Positions 45,543 to 56,582 of a DNA stretch of 64,000 bases are shown here, in pieces. The position numbers and the translations under genes are program-made. The notes beneath the pieces were generated by a model. The model searched no databases and was not told where the DNA came from. It saw only the letters and a list, made by a program, of their open reading frames with translations. The stretch covers positions 161,124,212 through 161,188,211 of the forward strand of contig OZ024743.1 in the NCBI GenBank assembly GCA_964016885.1, written 5' to 3'. Numbering within the stretch: position 1 is the stretch's first letter; every line of letters begins with the position of its first letter. The stretch is from Eledone cirrhosa. Taxonomy: Eukaryota > Mollusca > Cephalopoda > Octopoda > Eledonidae.

Positions 45543-46149
45543 GGAAATAATAGATATAAATTCCATTCCAAATATATCGCAAGTCATATAGTTTAGTAAA
45601 AACATAATTAGTCAAGGATAGGGAAAAGTATCTAGCGATAAAGTCTCAAAATTCACTCCTCCATTGTCGAACCCAGATCTGTCAATATTTGAAACGTATA
45701 GACACTGAATAATGTTAACAAGCTAAGATTATTTTGAACTATATATCTTATCACAAACATGTCGTATATCAACACTATGTTCTTGTGGAGATTGCCCAGA
45801 AATCTGTTAGCGCTATTTGTTCAAATATAGTGACCGAGAGAGAGAATATGTTAAAGATGGTATTTAAAACACTACCAAGATTTGAAGTACAATACATTGT
45901 CCAAGATCTATCAACTAAAAACCAGATCTTTACATGGAAGCAATGAAAAGATTCAACAATAGAAACTTTTAGCTGTTTGATAGTTGTCCTTGCTTTTCAA
46001 CATTTTAAAAACATATGTATACCTCTGTTGTCCTTCGCTTTCTTTTAGTCTTTCTCTATCTTTCTCTTGTTTGTATTTTTTATCTGTAAAGTTATTAGAT
46101 GAGTCTCGTGACACCTATGTATAAGGCAAAACCGGTGTTTTTGTGGTAG
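45543..46149. other. No gene seen
   Basis: AT-rich. The frame at 45734-45946 (QKSVSAICSNIVTERENMLK) has no domain I recognise. Confidence 0.5.
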
Positions 46150-46372
46150 CCCAGCAGTCACTCATGCATACCAGTCTCTTCTCTCCATGCGACCGATGTT
46201 GTCTAAGGGAAAGGCAAAGGTCAATACAACTTGGCACCAGTGACGTCGTAACTCATTCCATCTGAGTGTAATAAAATGTCTTGCTCAACGACACAGCGCA
46301 CCGCCCAGTCCGGGAATGCACAACCTCATGATTATGAATCTAACTTTCTAACCCCTAAGCCATGCGCCGTAT
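46150..46372 (-). mobile_element. tRNA-derived SINE (molluscan type)
   Basis: Minus strand: GGCGCATGGCTTAGGGGTTA (A-box side), a degraded B box (GTTGTGCATTCCCGGAC), GGGCGGTGCGCTGTGTCG, TTGAGCAAGACATTTTATTA. The order matches a widely distributed molluscan tRNA-SINE. Confidence 0.7.
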
Positions 46373-46377
46373 ATATA

Positions 46378-46382
<5 letters not shown>

Positions 46383-46452
<70 letters not shown>

Positions 46453-46482
46453 CTATCTATCTATCTATCTATCTATCTACCT
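46383..46482. repeat. (CT)n and (CTAT)n microsatellite
   Basis: CT array to about 46443 followed by CTAT repeats. Confidence 0.9.
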
Positions 46483-46494
46483 CCCACTCGCTCT

Positions 46495-47230
46495 CTCTTC
46501 TCTTTTCTTCCTTTTTTCCCTTCTTTCTATTTTCCTTCCCTATCTCCTCCGTTTTCCCAATAACTTACCTAGTTATTGAACGCTCCGAGGGTAGATATAT
46601 GGTCATTAGAGCGTTGAAATATCCGAGACCCCCAGTAGACAACTGATGAGGACCCCCCTCCCGTTCTTGCTTTCTTCTTAATTTTAAGCCTACCTTAACT
46701 AGCAACTACACAGCCTTCCTATTCTCCATTTATTTTATTATGTTTCGCTGTGACCCGTCCTCTCTCTCCTTCTACCTACTTATTTCGTTCCTCTACTCTT
46801 CCCCCTTTTTCTTCCTCTCCCTTTCTCCCTCTCACTTTCACTCACTCTCTCTGCCAACTACCTCATTGTTTCCCTCGCCTGATCCTCTACCAGTTCTTTT
46901 CTCACTCACACTCGCTGGGATCAGACGGGTTTTTTCTTTCGTCCACGCGCTTTAGAACTTACGTTCAGCACCGTTGTGAACTTGGATTTTCTTTCTTGAA
47001 GTTGCTCGCACATTCTCCGGTTGTTGTTTTTATTTCGCTGTTTTTCTCTTTTCTTCCTTTTTTTCCCCTCTCCTTTCTATTTTCCTGCCCCGTTTTCCCA
47101 ATAACTTACCTAGTTATTGAACGCTCTTGGGGTAGATATATTGTCTCTAAAGCGTTGAAATATCCGAGAACCCCAGTAAACGACTGATGAGGAAAATTAC
47201 CCTCCCCCCGTCCTTGCTTTCTTCTTAATG
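46495..47230 (+). repeat. Direct repeat pair of about 200 bp, spaced about 530 bp
   Basis: 46495-46690 and 47035-47230 share ACTTACCTAGTTATTGAACG, GGTAGATATAT, GCGTTGAAATATCCGAGA, CCCAGTA, CGACTGATGAGG-like sequence and CTTGCTTTCTTCTTAAT. Between them lies CT-rich sequence (46740-47020). This resembles two terminal repeats around a short insert, or a tandem duplication. No coding is recognised between them. Confidence 0.6.
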
Positions 47231-47261
47231 TTAAGCCTATCTATATATATATATATATATA

Positions 47262-47416
47262 GTAATAATAATAAATGTGAAGACTAAAATCCAATGAGGG
47301 CTCGATAAGGATAAATATATATCAAATATATAAGAACCCTAGAGCAAATATTTATTAAAATAACAGATTAAAGTTTAAGCAAAGAATCGGTGCTTTCACC
47401 CTTAAACTTTAATCTG

Positions 47417-47472
<56 letters not shown>

Positions 47473-47525
47473 CAGATTAAAGTTTAAGGGTGAAAGCACC
47501 GATTCTTTGCTTAAACTTTAATCTG

Positions 47526-47531
<6 letters not shown>
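47262..47531. repeat. Nested palindromes around an (AT)n core
   Basis: 47265-47345 is the reverse complement of 11590-11680. 47357-47423 and 47466-47531 are each hairpins (AATAACAGATTAAAGTTTAA and complement) and are exact reverse complements of each other, including their asymmetric 22-nt loops, so 47357-47531 is one large palindrome centred on an AT array. Confidence 0.7.

Positions 47532-47592
<61 letters not shown>
47532..47592. repeat. (AT)n microsatellite
   Basis: About 60 bp TA array. Confidence 0.9.
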
Positions 47593-47595
<3 letters not shown>

Positions 47596-47609
47596 TCTTT
47601 TACCTGTTT

Positions 47610-47925
47610 CAGCCACCGGCTGAGGCCAATTATAAATGTAAGCTATCGCCGTATTTTGACTAAAGGAATTAAAGAAATTATTTAGCCTGATAGTGGGGTT
47701 AAGAACCCTCGGAGAAATGGAAAAAGATGTAAATGGTAGCACAGTGGTCTGGATAACCAAAGATGTGGGTTCGACTCCCATGTACGTCAATACTCATCTT
47801 TTTCCATTTCTCCGAAGGTCTTACCCCACTATCAGGCTAAATAATTTCTTTAATTCCTTTAGTCAAAATACGGCGATAGCTTACATTTATAATAATTTCA
47901 AACCCGCTCGCTGTTTCGAAAATAT
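47610..47925. repeat. Inverted repeat enclosing a tRNA-like sequence
   Basis: Left arm 47623-47722 (ATAAATGTAAGCTATCGCCG, TTAGCCTGATAGTGGGGTTA) and right arm 47797-47893 are reverse complements and enclose the tRNA-like 47726-47789. The right arm alone matches the downstream block at 35000-35110, so the left arm was added by inversion-duplication. Confidence 0.65.
47726..47789 (+). pseudogene. tRNA-like sequence, D arm truncated
   Basis: Keeps TGGTCTGGATAACCA and the T arm GTGGGTTCGACTCCCAT but lost about 8 nt between the acceptor and D loop (GATGTAAATGG). A decayed relative of 34929-34999. Confidence 0.45.
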
Positions 47926-47927
47926 TC

Positions 47928-47933
<6 letters not shown>

Positions 47934-47982
<49 letters not shown>

Positions 47983-48045
47983 GTGTGTGTGTGTGTGGTG
48001 TGTCTGTGTGTGTGTGTGTGTGTATGTGTGTGTGTGTATGTAGAT
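47934..48045. repeat. (AT)n then TG-rich tract
   Basis: TA array to about 47977 followed by imperfect TG repeats. Confidence 0.85.
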
Positions 48046-48169
48046 AAATCTATCAAAATAAACGATAGTGTCCAATCCGTATGAAGAACTCAATGTAATC
48101 CAAAAAGAGAAAATGCATTCAAAATTGAACGATAAAAATCATAGGAAAACAGAGTCAAGATAAATTAAT

Positions 48170-48288
48170 CAAAACAATGAAATAAAAACAAAGAACAGGT
48201 TCCTTATATTTAAAAAATTCTTTATATTAAAAAAAATCATTTGTTTTTAGTATAAGGAACCTGTTCTTTGTTTTTATTTCATTGTTTT
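48170..48288. repeat. Hairpin MITE-like palindrome
   Basis: ATGAAATAAAAACAAAGAAC / GTTCTTTGTTTTTATTTCAT arms with AGGTTCCTTAT inside, loop AT-rich. A half copy occurs at 52165-52207. Confidence 0.65.
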
Positions 48289-48309
48289 TTATTAATATAA
48301 ATATATATA

Positions 48310-50148
48310 TTGTTATGCTTTGGGAGGGTCATGTTGCCAATAAGAAACACACGCACCAGTTGCTTTCACTCCAATTTATTATAAGTTAAATTTATAAATT
48401 TAAGAATTTATAAATTTCCGGTTGGTTGGTTGGTTCCACAACCGGACGGTTGTACATATATTGTCAAAGTTCTTTCGTCACACATTCTGTGACCTCTTCA
48501 GGACTGGGGCTTCTTTTCTTTGTTTTTGTGCCTCTCCTTTTTTCTGTCCTACGCCAACTTGTTTTTTTGTGTGTTGTGTGCTTAGTTTGTGTTGCATGTG
48601 TTACATCCGAGTTGTCTGTGTGTGTTTATATTTGTTTATTTACATGTTACTGGCTGGTTGTTTGTTCTATGTGTGTGTGTGTTTTCATTTTGTCCTTAAT
48701 TGTAAGTTGTGATGTTGCTATTCCATTCATGTTGTCTATTTAATTTGGTTGGAGTTCATTTATGTTTATTGCCTCTGTGATTTGTCTAAACATTGCGTCT
48801 TTTCTGTGTGTAGTTTCTATTTTTATTTCTATTATGCCAAACCCATTATGCCAAACCCATGACTTCCAAATATCTGATCCACCGAAACTCAGCTGTTTCG
48901 GATCACACCAAAATCAACATACTGATTGCGGATTTGGTACAGGTGATGAGAAACGTGTCCCGCATGTGCAACCCCAAAGAACTAGAGAGACACATACAAC
49001 ACTTCATCCACCAAATGCAGTTCTCTGGTTACAATCAGAGAGATAAAATCAGAGTATATAGAGGAGCCAGAACCAAATGGGAAACAATGGTAAATAATGA
49101 TACAAATAGGACCTGCCCCTTGTATAGGAGCAAATTTTGGATATAACAGAAAGAACTAGGAATAAGGTTAATAGAATAAACTCATGGTATGATAGCAATA
49201 AATACCAGAATGTAATGTTCATCAATACAACACCTAGAGGTGAATTAGCTTACAAATTTAGAAGGGCCCTAGATAAACATGAACTCAATATTAAGATAGA
49301 AGAAAGACCAGGTACCTCCATAAAAATACTTATTAGCAATACATACCCTTTTAAAAGACCTCCCTCTATAGATAAGAAACGTATAATCTGTAAACTAAGC
49401 CTCCATATTAACTGTAAAACTAGAAATGTAGTATATAGCATAAGATGTACTGAAGGACAATGTAGAGATAAAAATATAGTGTACATATGTGAGACAGTTC
49501 GTAGTATAGGAGAACGGATAAATGAACACTGTCGAGAGCTTCAAGATAGAAAAGAATCATCTGTACTCCACCAACATGCTAAAATAGAACATAAAGGTAA
49601 ATTAGAGAACATAGAAATAAAAATAGAATCTACACCCAGAAAAGATGCAATGTTTAGACAAATCACAGAAGCAATAAACATAAATGAACTCCAACCAAAA
49701 TTAAATAGAAAACATGAATGGAATAGCAACATCACAACTTACAATTAAGGACAAAATGAAAACACACACACATAGAACAAACAACCAACCAGTAACATGT
49801 AAATAAACAAATAAATAAACAAATATAAACACACAGAGACACTCGGATGTAACACATATGCAAACTAAGCACACAACACACACACAAACAAGATGGCGTA
49901 GGACAGAACAAAGGAGAGGCACAAGAAACAAAGAAAAGAATCCCCAGTCACTGAAGAGGTCACAGAATGTGTGACGAAAGAACTTTGACAATATATGTAC
50001 AACCATCCGGTTGTGGAACCAACCAGCCAACCGGAAATTTATAAATTCTTAAATTTATAAATTTAACTTATAATAAATTGGAGTGAAGCAACTGGTGCGT
50101 GTGATTCTTATTGGCAACATGACCCTCCCAAAGCATAACAATATCGGT
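48310..50148 (+). mobile_element. Penelope-like element with inverted arms (PLE-1)
   Basis: Left arm 48310-48835 is the reverse complement of 49625-50148, which holds the last codons of the endonuclease frame plus the 3' UTR (outer ends TTGTTATGCTTTGGGAGGGT and its complement). The unique centre, 48836-49620, carries RT-thumb and GIY-YIG coding on the plus strand. The copy therefore consists of two 3' ends head to head, the left one truncated after about 525 bp. Confidence 0.75.
48856..49748 (+). pseudogene. PLE RT end and GIY-YIG endonuclease
   Basis: First frame (48859-49143): KPMTSKYLIHRNSAVSDHTK and HIQHFIHQMQFSGYNQRDKI, the region after the PLE RT core. A frameshift near 49140 leads to the second frame (to TAA at 49746): YDSNKYQNVMFINTTP, NVVYSIRCTEG (GIY half), VYICETVRSIGERINEH (YIG half, with Gly replaced by Cys), VLHQHAKIEH, and LNRKHEW with the late Asn. 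No RT palm is present. Confidence 0.75.
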
Positions 50149-50200
50149 TTCAACACACGTTTTCAGATAAAGAATCTTGTTAAACAAATTCAGAAACGAA

Positions 50201-50202
<2 letters not shown>

Positions 50203-50236
<34 letters not shown>

Positions 50237-50240
50237 TTTT
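50203..50240. repeat. (AT)n and poly(T)
   Basis: AT array and T run between two PLE copies. Confidence 0.85.
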
Positions 50241-50244
50241 CTTT

Positions 50245-50846
50245 AGGTCGTTTTGGAAGCCTCAACAATGCAGATGGGTAATTCTCCGGGTAACAAGATC
50301 CGGTGGTGAAGAGAGAGATGTAAGTGAATGTAGAATGAGATGTGTAGTGTGTAGAAGAACGTAGGAAAGAGCGTAAAAAATAAAAATAATAACACGAGAT
50401 AGAGTTACCTGAGGAGAGATTTAATTGTCCTTATATTTCGGATTCACATCCATCAACTGGGTTTTTTTCGGGGGGGGGGGGGCATCTGTCGGATAGGTGC
50501 GATACGTGTCCTCCGCTGTTCGTTGTTTTGAATATCTAAGGTATTCAGCAAAGCGCACGCGCGCGTGAAATGGGGTCGGTCAAGCAGAGGTCGGCGGCCG
50601 AAATAGTACTTTTAATTGTGGGAGTGGGGTGGCGTTAGCTGTCAATCCATTGTATTATCTGCCCGTGCTGGTTTCTGTGTTAGCAGTGTTGAATCGTGTG
50701 TGGTGGTGGTAGTATTCTCTGTCTGTTTGGTGAATGCTACTGTGTGTGTGTGTGCGCGTGTTGTTGTCTCGCTTGTGTGTGTGTGTGTGTGTGTTGTTGC
50801 CTCGGTTGTCTGTATTAACAGTGTAGTATATTAGTATGGTGGATGC

Positions 50847-50894
<48 letters not shown>

Positions 50895-51270
50895 GTTGTT
50901 GTCTCGCTTGTGTGTGTGCGTGTGTTGTCTCGCTTGTGTGTGTGCGTGTGTTGTTGCCTCGTTTGTTTATTTAAACCAATCCGGCGGCTGCACATCCGGA
51001 TCAAGGAGCACATCAACACAAGAGCCTCGTCTTTCCGGAAACACATAACCAAATGCGGAAACAATGACGGAAGGCCCATTGTCACAATACTAGCGACGGA
51101 ACGAAACGTTGGCACATTACGAATCAAGGAAGCACTTTGGATCATACGCCTAGGGCCACAAATAAATAACCGATCCGAAAGAAGCGAAATGAGGTGGCTG
51201 GTTTAAATAAACAAACGAGGCAACAAAATACGCACACACACACACACACACACACAAGCGAGACAACAAC

Positions 51271-51328
<58 letters not shown>

Positions 51329-51800
51329 GCATTCACCAAACAGGAAGGGAATACTACCACCACCACACACTATTCAACACTGCTAATACAGAAACCAGCA
51401 CGGGCAGATAATACAATGGATTGACAGCTAACGCCACCCCCTCCCGCAATTAAAAGAACTATTTCGGCCGCCGACCTCTGCTTGACCGACGCCATTTCCC
51501 GCGCGCGCTCTGCTGAATAATTCAGATATTCAAAACAACGAACAGCGGAGGACACGTATCGCACCTATCTGACAGATAACCCCCCCCCCCCCCCCAGTTG
51601 ATGGATGTGAATCCGAAATATAGGGACAATTAAATCTCTCCCAAGGTAACTCTATCTCGTGTTATTATTTTTATTTTTTACGCTCTTTCCTACGTTCTTC
51701 TACACACTATACATCTCATTCTACATTCACTTACATCTCTCTCTTCACCACCGGATCTTGTTACCCGGAGAATTACCCATCTGCGTTGTTGAGGCTTCCA
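50245..51800 (+). mobile_element. Penelope-like element with inverted arms (PLE-2)
   Basis: Left arm 50245-50985 and right arm 51195-51800 are reverse complements over most of their length (AGGCTTCCAAA, GATCTTGTTACCCGGAG, GACAATTAAATCTCTCC, poly(C)/poly(G), TTGCCTCGTTTGTTTATTTA); they differ mainly in TG/CA tract length. The centre of about 210 bp encodes the end of a GIY-YIG protein on the plus strand. Same head-to-head layout as PLE-1 but a different subfamily. Confidence 0.7.
50975..51206 (+). pseudogene. PLE GIY-YIG endonuclease tail
   Basis: RLHIRIKEHINTRASSFRK, HITKCGNNDGRPIVTILA and LRIKEALWIIRLGPQINNRS. The pattern R-x3-R-x-K-E-H..LR-x-KE-x-LWI-x-R..P-x-IN is the C-terminal half of PLE-type GIY-YIG proteins (conserved Arg, Glu and Asn). 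The GIY and YIG motifs lie upstream of the truncation and are absent. Confidence 0.65.
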
Positions 51801-52160
51801 AAGAAAATATATCTCATTATTCCACAATGCTTCAAGCAAACTTCAATACTCTCATATATATATATATATATAAAAGCATAAGTCTGAACTCCTCTACCCC
51901 TAGATTTAATTTCTACTACTGTTATTCTATCAACTTGACCTTTAACTCCTTTTCTATTGGTCAATTCGAAACCTGTTCCCAAACAGACCTTTTATATTAA
52001 TTCTTTGTTTTTTTCAATGAACAAATCTCATCATTTCTGAGGACGGCATGTATATGTGAAGGTATGTATATTTCCTCTGATAATTTATAATATTTTTACA
52101 TAGATGTATATGATATACATACCAACACACATATACATCCCAGAAACGATCGTAAAATGA
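51801..52160. other. No gene seen
   Basis: AT-rich sequence with a short TA array at about 51856-51870. Nothing recognised. Confidence 0.45.
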
Positions 52161-52164
52161 TTAA

Positions 52165-52315
<151 letters not shown>

Positions 52316-52364
52316 ACAAAAATATTATTAAAAACACGATAATCCTGATGAGTGGGAATAACTT

Positions 52365-52401
52365 AATTAATTTGATTGTTGAACAATCAAATTAATTGAT
52401 T
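52365..52401. repeat. Short perfect palindrome
   Basis: AATTAATTTGATTGTT GAAC AATCAAATTAATT: arms of about 16 bp with a 4-nt loop. No element context. Confidence 0.5.
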
Positions 52402-52539
52402 ACACTAAGAGAATTTGAATAATACTATAATTCTATGTAAAATTCACCTAGAAGGTTGAGCCACCTTAACCGCTTATAGCACTAAAATGCAAAAACACGA
52501 TATAGGTATGTACTTGAAAAACATACCGATTCCATACTG

Positions 52540-52602
52540 TTTCATTCGAAGGAAATCATCAGGAAAGCCTGATGATTTCCTTCGAATGAAACACAGTTCT
52601 AG
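52540..52602. repeat. Hairpin with CTGATGA..GAAAC in one arm
   Basis: GTTTCATTCGAAGGAAATCA and its complement flank a 4-6 nt loop (CAGGAAAGCCTG). The right arm reads CTGATGA, then 12 nt, then GAAAC: both hammerhead core boxes, but stem II is weak (AUUU/GAAU) and the stem III closing plus GUH triplet are not formed (ACAG..CTGT then AGA). Confidence 0.5.
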
Positions 52603-52692
52603 TCCTGTAGAAGCCATTTCTATATTAAAAATGCATACTATGCATACTATTGAGTACCTTACTTACTGTGGTTACTCCCAATTTAACCCGAG

Positions 52693-52742
<50 letters not shown>

Positions 52743-53210
52743 GAATGAAATATATATATATACCATTTTACTACTAGGTCTTATATGGTGAATGAGGTGT
52801 TGTATCGTTGAATTACCATATGAATATACTCGAGCCAAAGGGACAAGCTAAATATATTATAAGCCATGCCGTTTGTAGAGCGCGTGGGGAAGCAACATTT
52901 CGTAACACTGAATTACTGTATGAAAATGTTCAATGTATTACGACAATACGACGGGATTATATCGCCGCTAGAAATAGCAGCCAAAAACCCTCTAAATAAA
53001 CTCGAAGAATGATGGAGCAGTCAATATTAATTTATAACTCTATACAGTTAATTGACTTTAATACGTAGGCATCTCAATGAAAGGTTAATAATAATAATAA
53101 TAATAATGAAATTATTGTGTAAAGGGCTCAGGTGCACTACAACTCGTCAAAGGTGCATGTATAGTACATAGAATAATATACAAATGTCAGGGAAGTGAAT
53201 AGTGTATGAG
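52603..53210. other. No gene seen
   Basis: AT-rich with CA/TA array at 52693-52742 and (AAT)n at 53088-53106. The 63-codon frame at 52808-52999 resembles nothing I recognise. Confidence 0.5.
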
Positions 53211-53480
53211 TCATGATATACATGTGTGTATGTGTATGGAGGGGGAACAGTAGGTGTAGTGTTGGCGAATCTCGGGAAGCATGAGGGTTTTAAAGGATGC
53301 AGTGTCTCGACAGCTAACAACCGATGCAAGTAGTTTGTTCCATGCTTCAGCAACTCTGAGCGTGAAAAAATGTTTCCGAAAGTCATGGGAACTGACTGGG
53401 AAACTGCTGTTTTCTGACTTTGTGGGCATGTCCACGTGTGTTAGACACATGTAAATCAAAAAGGTACTCAGGGTTGTTGT
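53211..53480 (-). pseudogene. LINE ORF2 C-terminal fragment
   Basis: Minus strand: FPVSSHDFRKHFFTLRVAEA, WNKLLASVVSCRDTASFKTL, PEIRQHY. The pattern R-K-x-F-F-x-x-R-V..W-N-x-L-P..V-V..S-F-K is the very end of CR1/jockey-type ORF2 proteins. Only the last 70 or so codons remain, with low-complexity sequence after. Different from the other LINEs in the window. Confidence 0.6.
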
Positions 53481-54187
53481 TTGCAAGATGGTTAACAAAT
53501 TTTAAGATATATTAACAAATTAATAAACTAATTATCATTTCAGAAAAGTATTAAAATATAAGCCAAAATCTCATTTTGTTAAATCGGCTAAAAATCGGTT
53601 AAGAATCGGCTAAAATATTCAAAAGAATTCATCTCCCGATGAAGAAACTTCAATTCTTTCAATATTGGTTATTCCAATGTGGGCTTATATTTTATGTTTG
53701 AGCTGATTTAGACCAAAGGTTCTCAACGGGGAGCATATGCACCCCCAGGGGGCGTTTTGGAACTCCAAGGGGGGCGTTTGGGAGCAAGGGGGCATTAGGG
53801 GGGCGTTTGGAGCTTTGGAATGCACTGGAAGGCTCTTTACTTTGGTAAGTTTTATAAGCCATATTTGTATGTCTTTGAGACAGCCAGTGTGAATGCATTT
53901 GAATGAGTATGCAGACAGCATAACTATAGTCTGGCCGCAGCTGTGAGCAGGTGTGCAGGCGTGTTTAGACATTATCCGGCAATTGAGATCCTAACAATGG
54001 AAAAACGCACAGTCAACTGGGTCAAGGACACTTCAAGCGCAGCCAGTTAGAATCTTGTCTTTCCTTCACCGATAACAATGTATTTCATGTCTGAAATTAT
54101 TGACTCAACCGTAACGAGTTAACACTATGTAGATCTATTTCATTTCCTATTGTATAAATAATATTACAAATAAAAAAAAAATCCCAG

Positions 54188-54590
54188 AAGCGGGTAGCAC
54201 ACACATCTAGGACCACATACAACACATAAGCAGGTAATACACACATATAGGACCACATACAACACATAAGCAGGTAATACACACATCTAGGACCACATGC
54301 AACACATAAGGTAGCACACACATCTAAGACCACATACAACACACAGGCAAGTAATACATACATTTAGGACCACATACAACACATAAGCAGGTAATACAAA
54401 CATCTAGGACCACATACAACGCATAATCAGGTAATACAAACATCTAGGACCACATACAACACATAATCAGGTAATACATACATCTAGGACCACATGCAAT
54501 ACATAGCAGGTAATACATACATCTAGGACTACCTACAACACACAGGCAGGTAATACATACATCTAGAACCAAATACAATACACATTGTAT
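54188..54590. repeat. 40-bp minisatellite inside the hAT
   Basis: About ten tandem copies of a 40-bp unit (CAGGTAATACACACATCTAG, then GACCACATACAACACATAAG), several perfect. It lies where the transposase N-terminal half should be. Not a CRISPR: there are no spacers between units. Confidence 0.9.
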
Positions 54591-54592
54591 CA

Positions 54593-55647
54593 TGTGCTAC
54601 GGACGACGCAAGAGCAATGGTCGGCCAACATAAGGGTTTCGTCACTCTTCTGAAGAGAGAAAATCTATCTGTATTTGTTGTTCATTGTGTCATTCATCGA
54701 CAACACTTGGCTGTGAAGAAACTCAGCAAGCCACTGAGCAAGTCCTTGCAGGTGGCCCCTAATGTCATCAATTTTATCAAACGGCATTCCCTCAATGAAC
54801 GAATTTTCCGGCAACTGTGCCAAGATAATGACGAAGAATTCGTCAAGTTGCTCCTTCATACTGAAGTGAGGTGGCTTTCAAAGGGCAAGTGCCTTACTCA
54901 CTTCTTTGAACTGTTCGACTCTATCATTGAGTTTCTGCAAGGACGCAACACAGAACTGTACAAGAAAACCCTCGATATGAGGCAAAACTGCGCCTACCTC
55001 ACCGACATCGTTGACAAATGCATTAGCGTCATTTTGGCTTTGCAGTGGAAGAAGATCACCTTGCTTAAACAAGGAATGCTGTGAAAACATTCCTGGCCAA
55101 ATTGAATGTCATCGAAAGGAATCTTTGTTGACGGGAATTCTATAATTTTCCTAGTGTCGCCAATGTTCAAAATATTGTAAGTGATGACCAACTCCAAATG
55201 TATACCGCTCACCTCCGTGCGCTACAAGACAACATGAGAGAATGGTTTGTCAACCTTTTGCCGATGGACATCCCAATGTGGGTATCAGATCCCTTCATAG
55301 CTAACGTTGATGATTTGGACGTTATATTTCAGGAAGAATTCATTGAACTTCAAGCAGATGACATGATCAAAATTAGATTTCCCAAAATAGGTGAACCCCT
55401 TTTTTGGATGCAAGAGGAAATTCAGCGTCGATTTCCACACCTACATGCAGAGGCTAAGAGATTTGCTCTGCCTTTTCCAAGCTCATACTTAGTCAAGAGG
55501 AGGTTTAGTGCTGTTTCCAGACTGCACAGTAAGGCTTGCAACCGCTACAATGTAATTACATGTGGAGATCTCCGGCTACATCTTACGAAAATCCAGCCTG
55601 ACGTCACAGAATTAGCTAGACTCCATGAAGTTCAAGGGTCCCATTGA
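54593..55647 (+). pseudogene. hAT transposase C-terminal half
   Basis: CATDDARAMVGQHKGFVTLL (the usual TDGA box reads TDDA), VHCVIHRQHL, RHSLNERIFRQLCQDNDEEF, LLHTEVRWLSKGKCLTHFFE, then after a stop at 55082-55084 and a frame change LPFPSSYLVKRRFSAVSRLH and GDLRLHLTKIQPD, the hAT dimerisation region. The closest recognisable type is the ZBED5/SCAND3-like hAT group. The N-terminal BED finger and first catalytic Asp are missing; only MEKRTVNWVKD at 53998-54030 may be the old start. Confidence 0.8.
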
Positions 55648-56225
55648 AATGAGGTCAAAGTTAAAGTAAGTTGATTTATCTGAAAACTTAGATATGCTAT
55701 TGTTACAAAGAAAACTAACAATTTTTTTTATTTGTAGTTGCAGTCTGACTGGACTGGAAACCATCTACTACAATTCACTTACTCATTTGCTGTATATATT
55801 TTACCATTTACTAATAAATATACCCTCCCGCGTGGTCATGAAAACCCTCTTCCGTGGTCTCTAAGCTCACAAAGCAGAGGGGACATCAAGTTAGATATCA
55901 ACATTTATTCTGTCCATTTCATTAAAGGGAAAATTGGAAAGCTTTGAAATGATATAATTGCCACTTTCTTCCAGATAAGAGCACTCTTTGGATAGAGTTG
56001 CTCTTGTATAAAGGTTCAAAATAGCTGGTATCGCCTGGTGGGAATATAACAAATTCAACTGGTCCTTATTCATAAAAAAGAACATTTATGTTCCTTTTTT
56101 TGAAATTTATATATTTCCTTTCAAAGAATGTATTTATACTCTCAGCTGCCTGTATCTTTGGAATATTGTTAATCAATTTTTTAGTAATCTACAGATATCA
56201 AAATCAGTAGTATATTGAAAAATGG
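55648..56225. other. hAT 3' non-coding region
   Basis: No coding recognised. Part of the hAT element between the transposase stop and the right subterminal repeats (56235-56302). Confidence 0.6.
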
Positions 56226-56302
56226 AAAAATAGGGTAGGGGGCGTTTCGTGATTTTGAGGGACAAAAGGGGGCGTTTGGCCTAAATCGGTTGAGAACCTG
56301 TG

Positions 56303-56534
56303 ATTTAGACGGTATTTTTACTGCTATTTCTAGCGTCGAAATAAGTCCGTCGTATGGGGCGTTATATATATCAGAATTTAATATTTTCACTTGTATCCTC
56401 CCGCCCAAATAAGATTTAGACTCCTATTTTAATACTTTTCTGAGTGGATAATTAGTTTATTAATTTATTAGTATATTTTTTCCTTTCATTGAGGTGCCTA
56501 CATATTAGAGACAGTTAACTTTATAGAGTAATAA

Positions 56535-56582
<48 letters not shown>

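Larger units (their letters stand above)
53714..56302 (+). mobile_element. hAT transposon with TIRs and 8-bp target duplication
   Basis: Left CAAAGGTTCTCAAC (53714) and right end CACAGGTTCTCAAC on the minus strand (to 56302), flanked by ATTTAGAC at 53706-53713 and 56303-56310. GC-rich GGGGGCGTTTGG subterminal repeats lie at both ends. It contains a transposase pseudogene and a minisatellite. A truncated relative is at 20919. Confidence 0.9.

Noticed and set aside
46640..46665. CTGATGAGG as a hammerhead box (also at 47187)
   Set aside because: No GAAAC within reach downstream, and the permuted arrangement with upstream GAAA gives no stem II pairing.
54188..54590. CRISPR array
   Set aside because: The 40-bp units are contiguous without spacers, lie inside a eukaryotic hAT transposon, and no cas genes exist.
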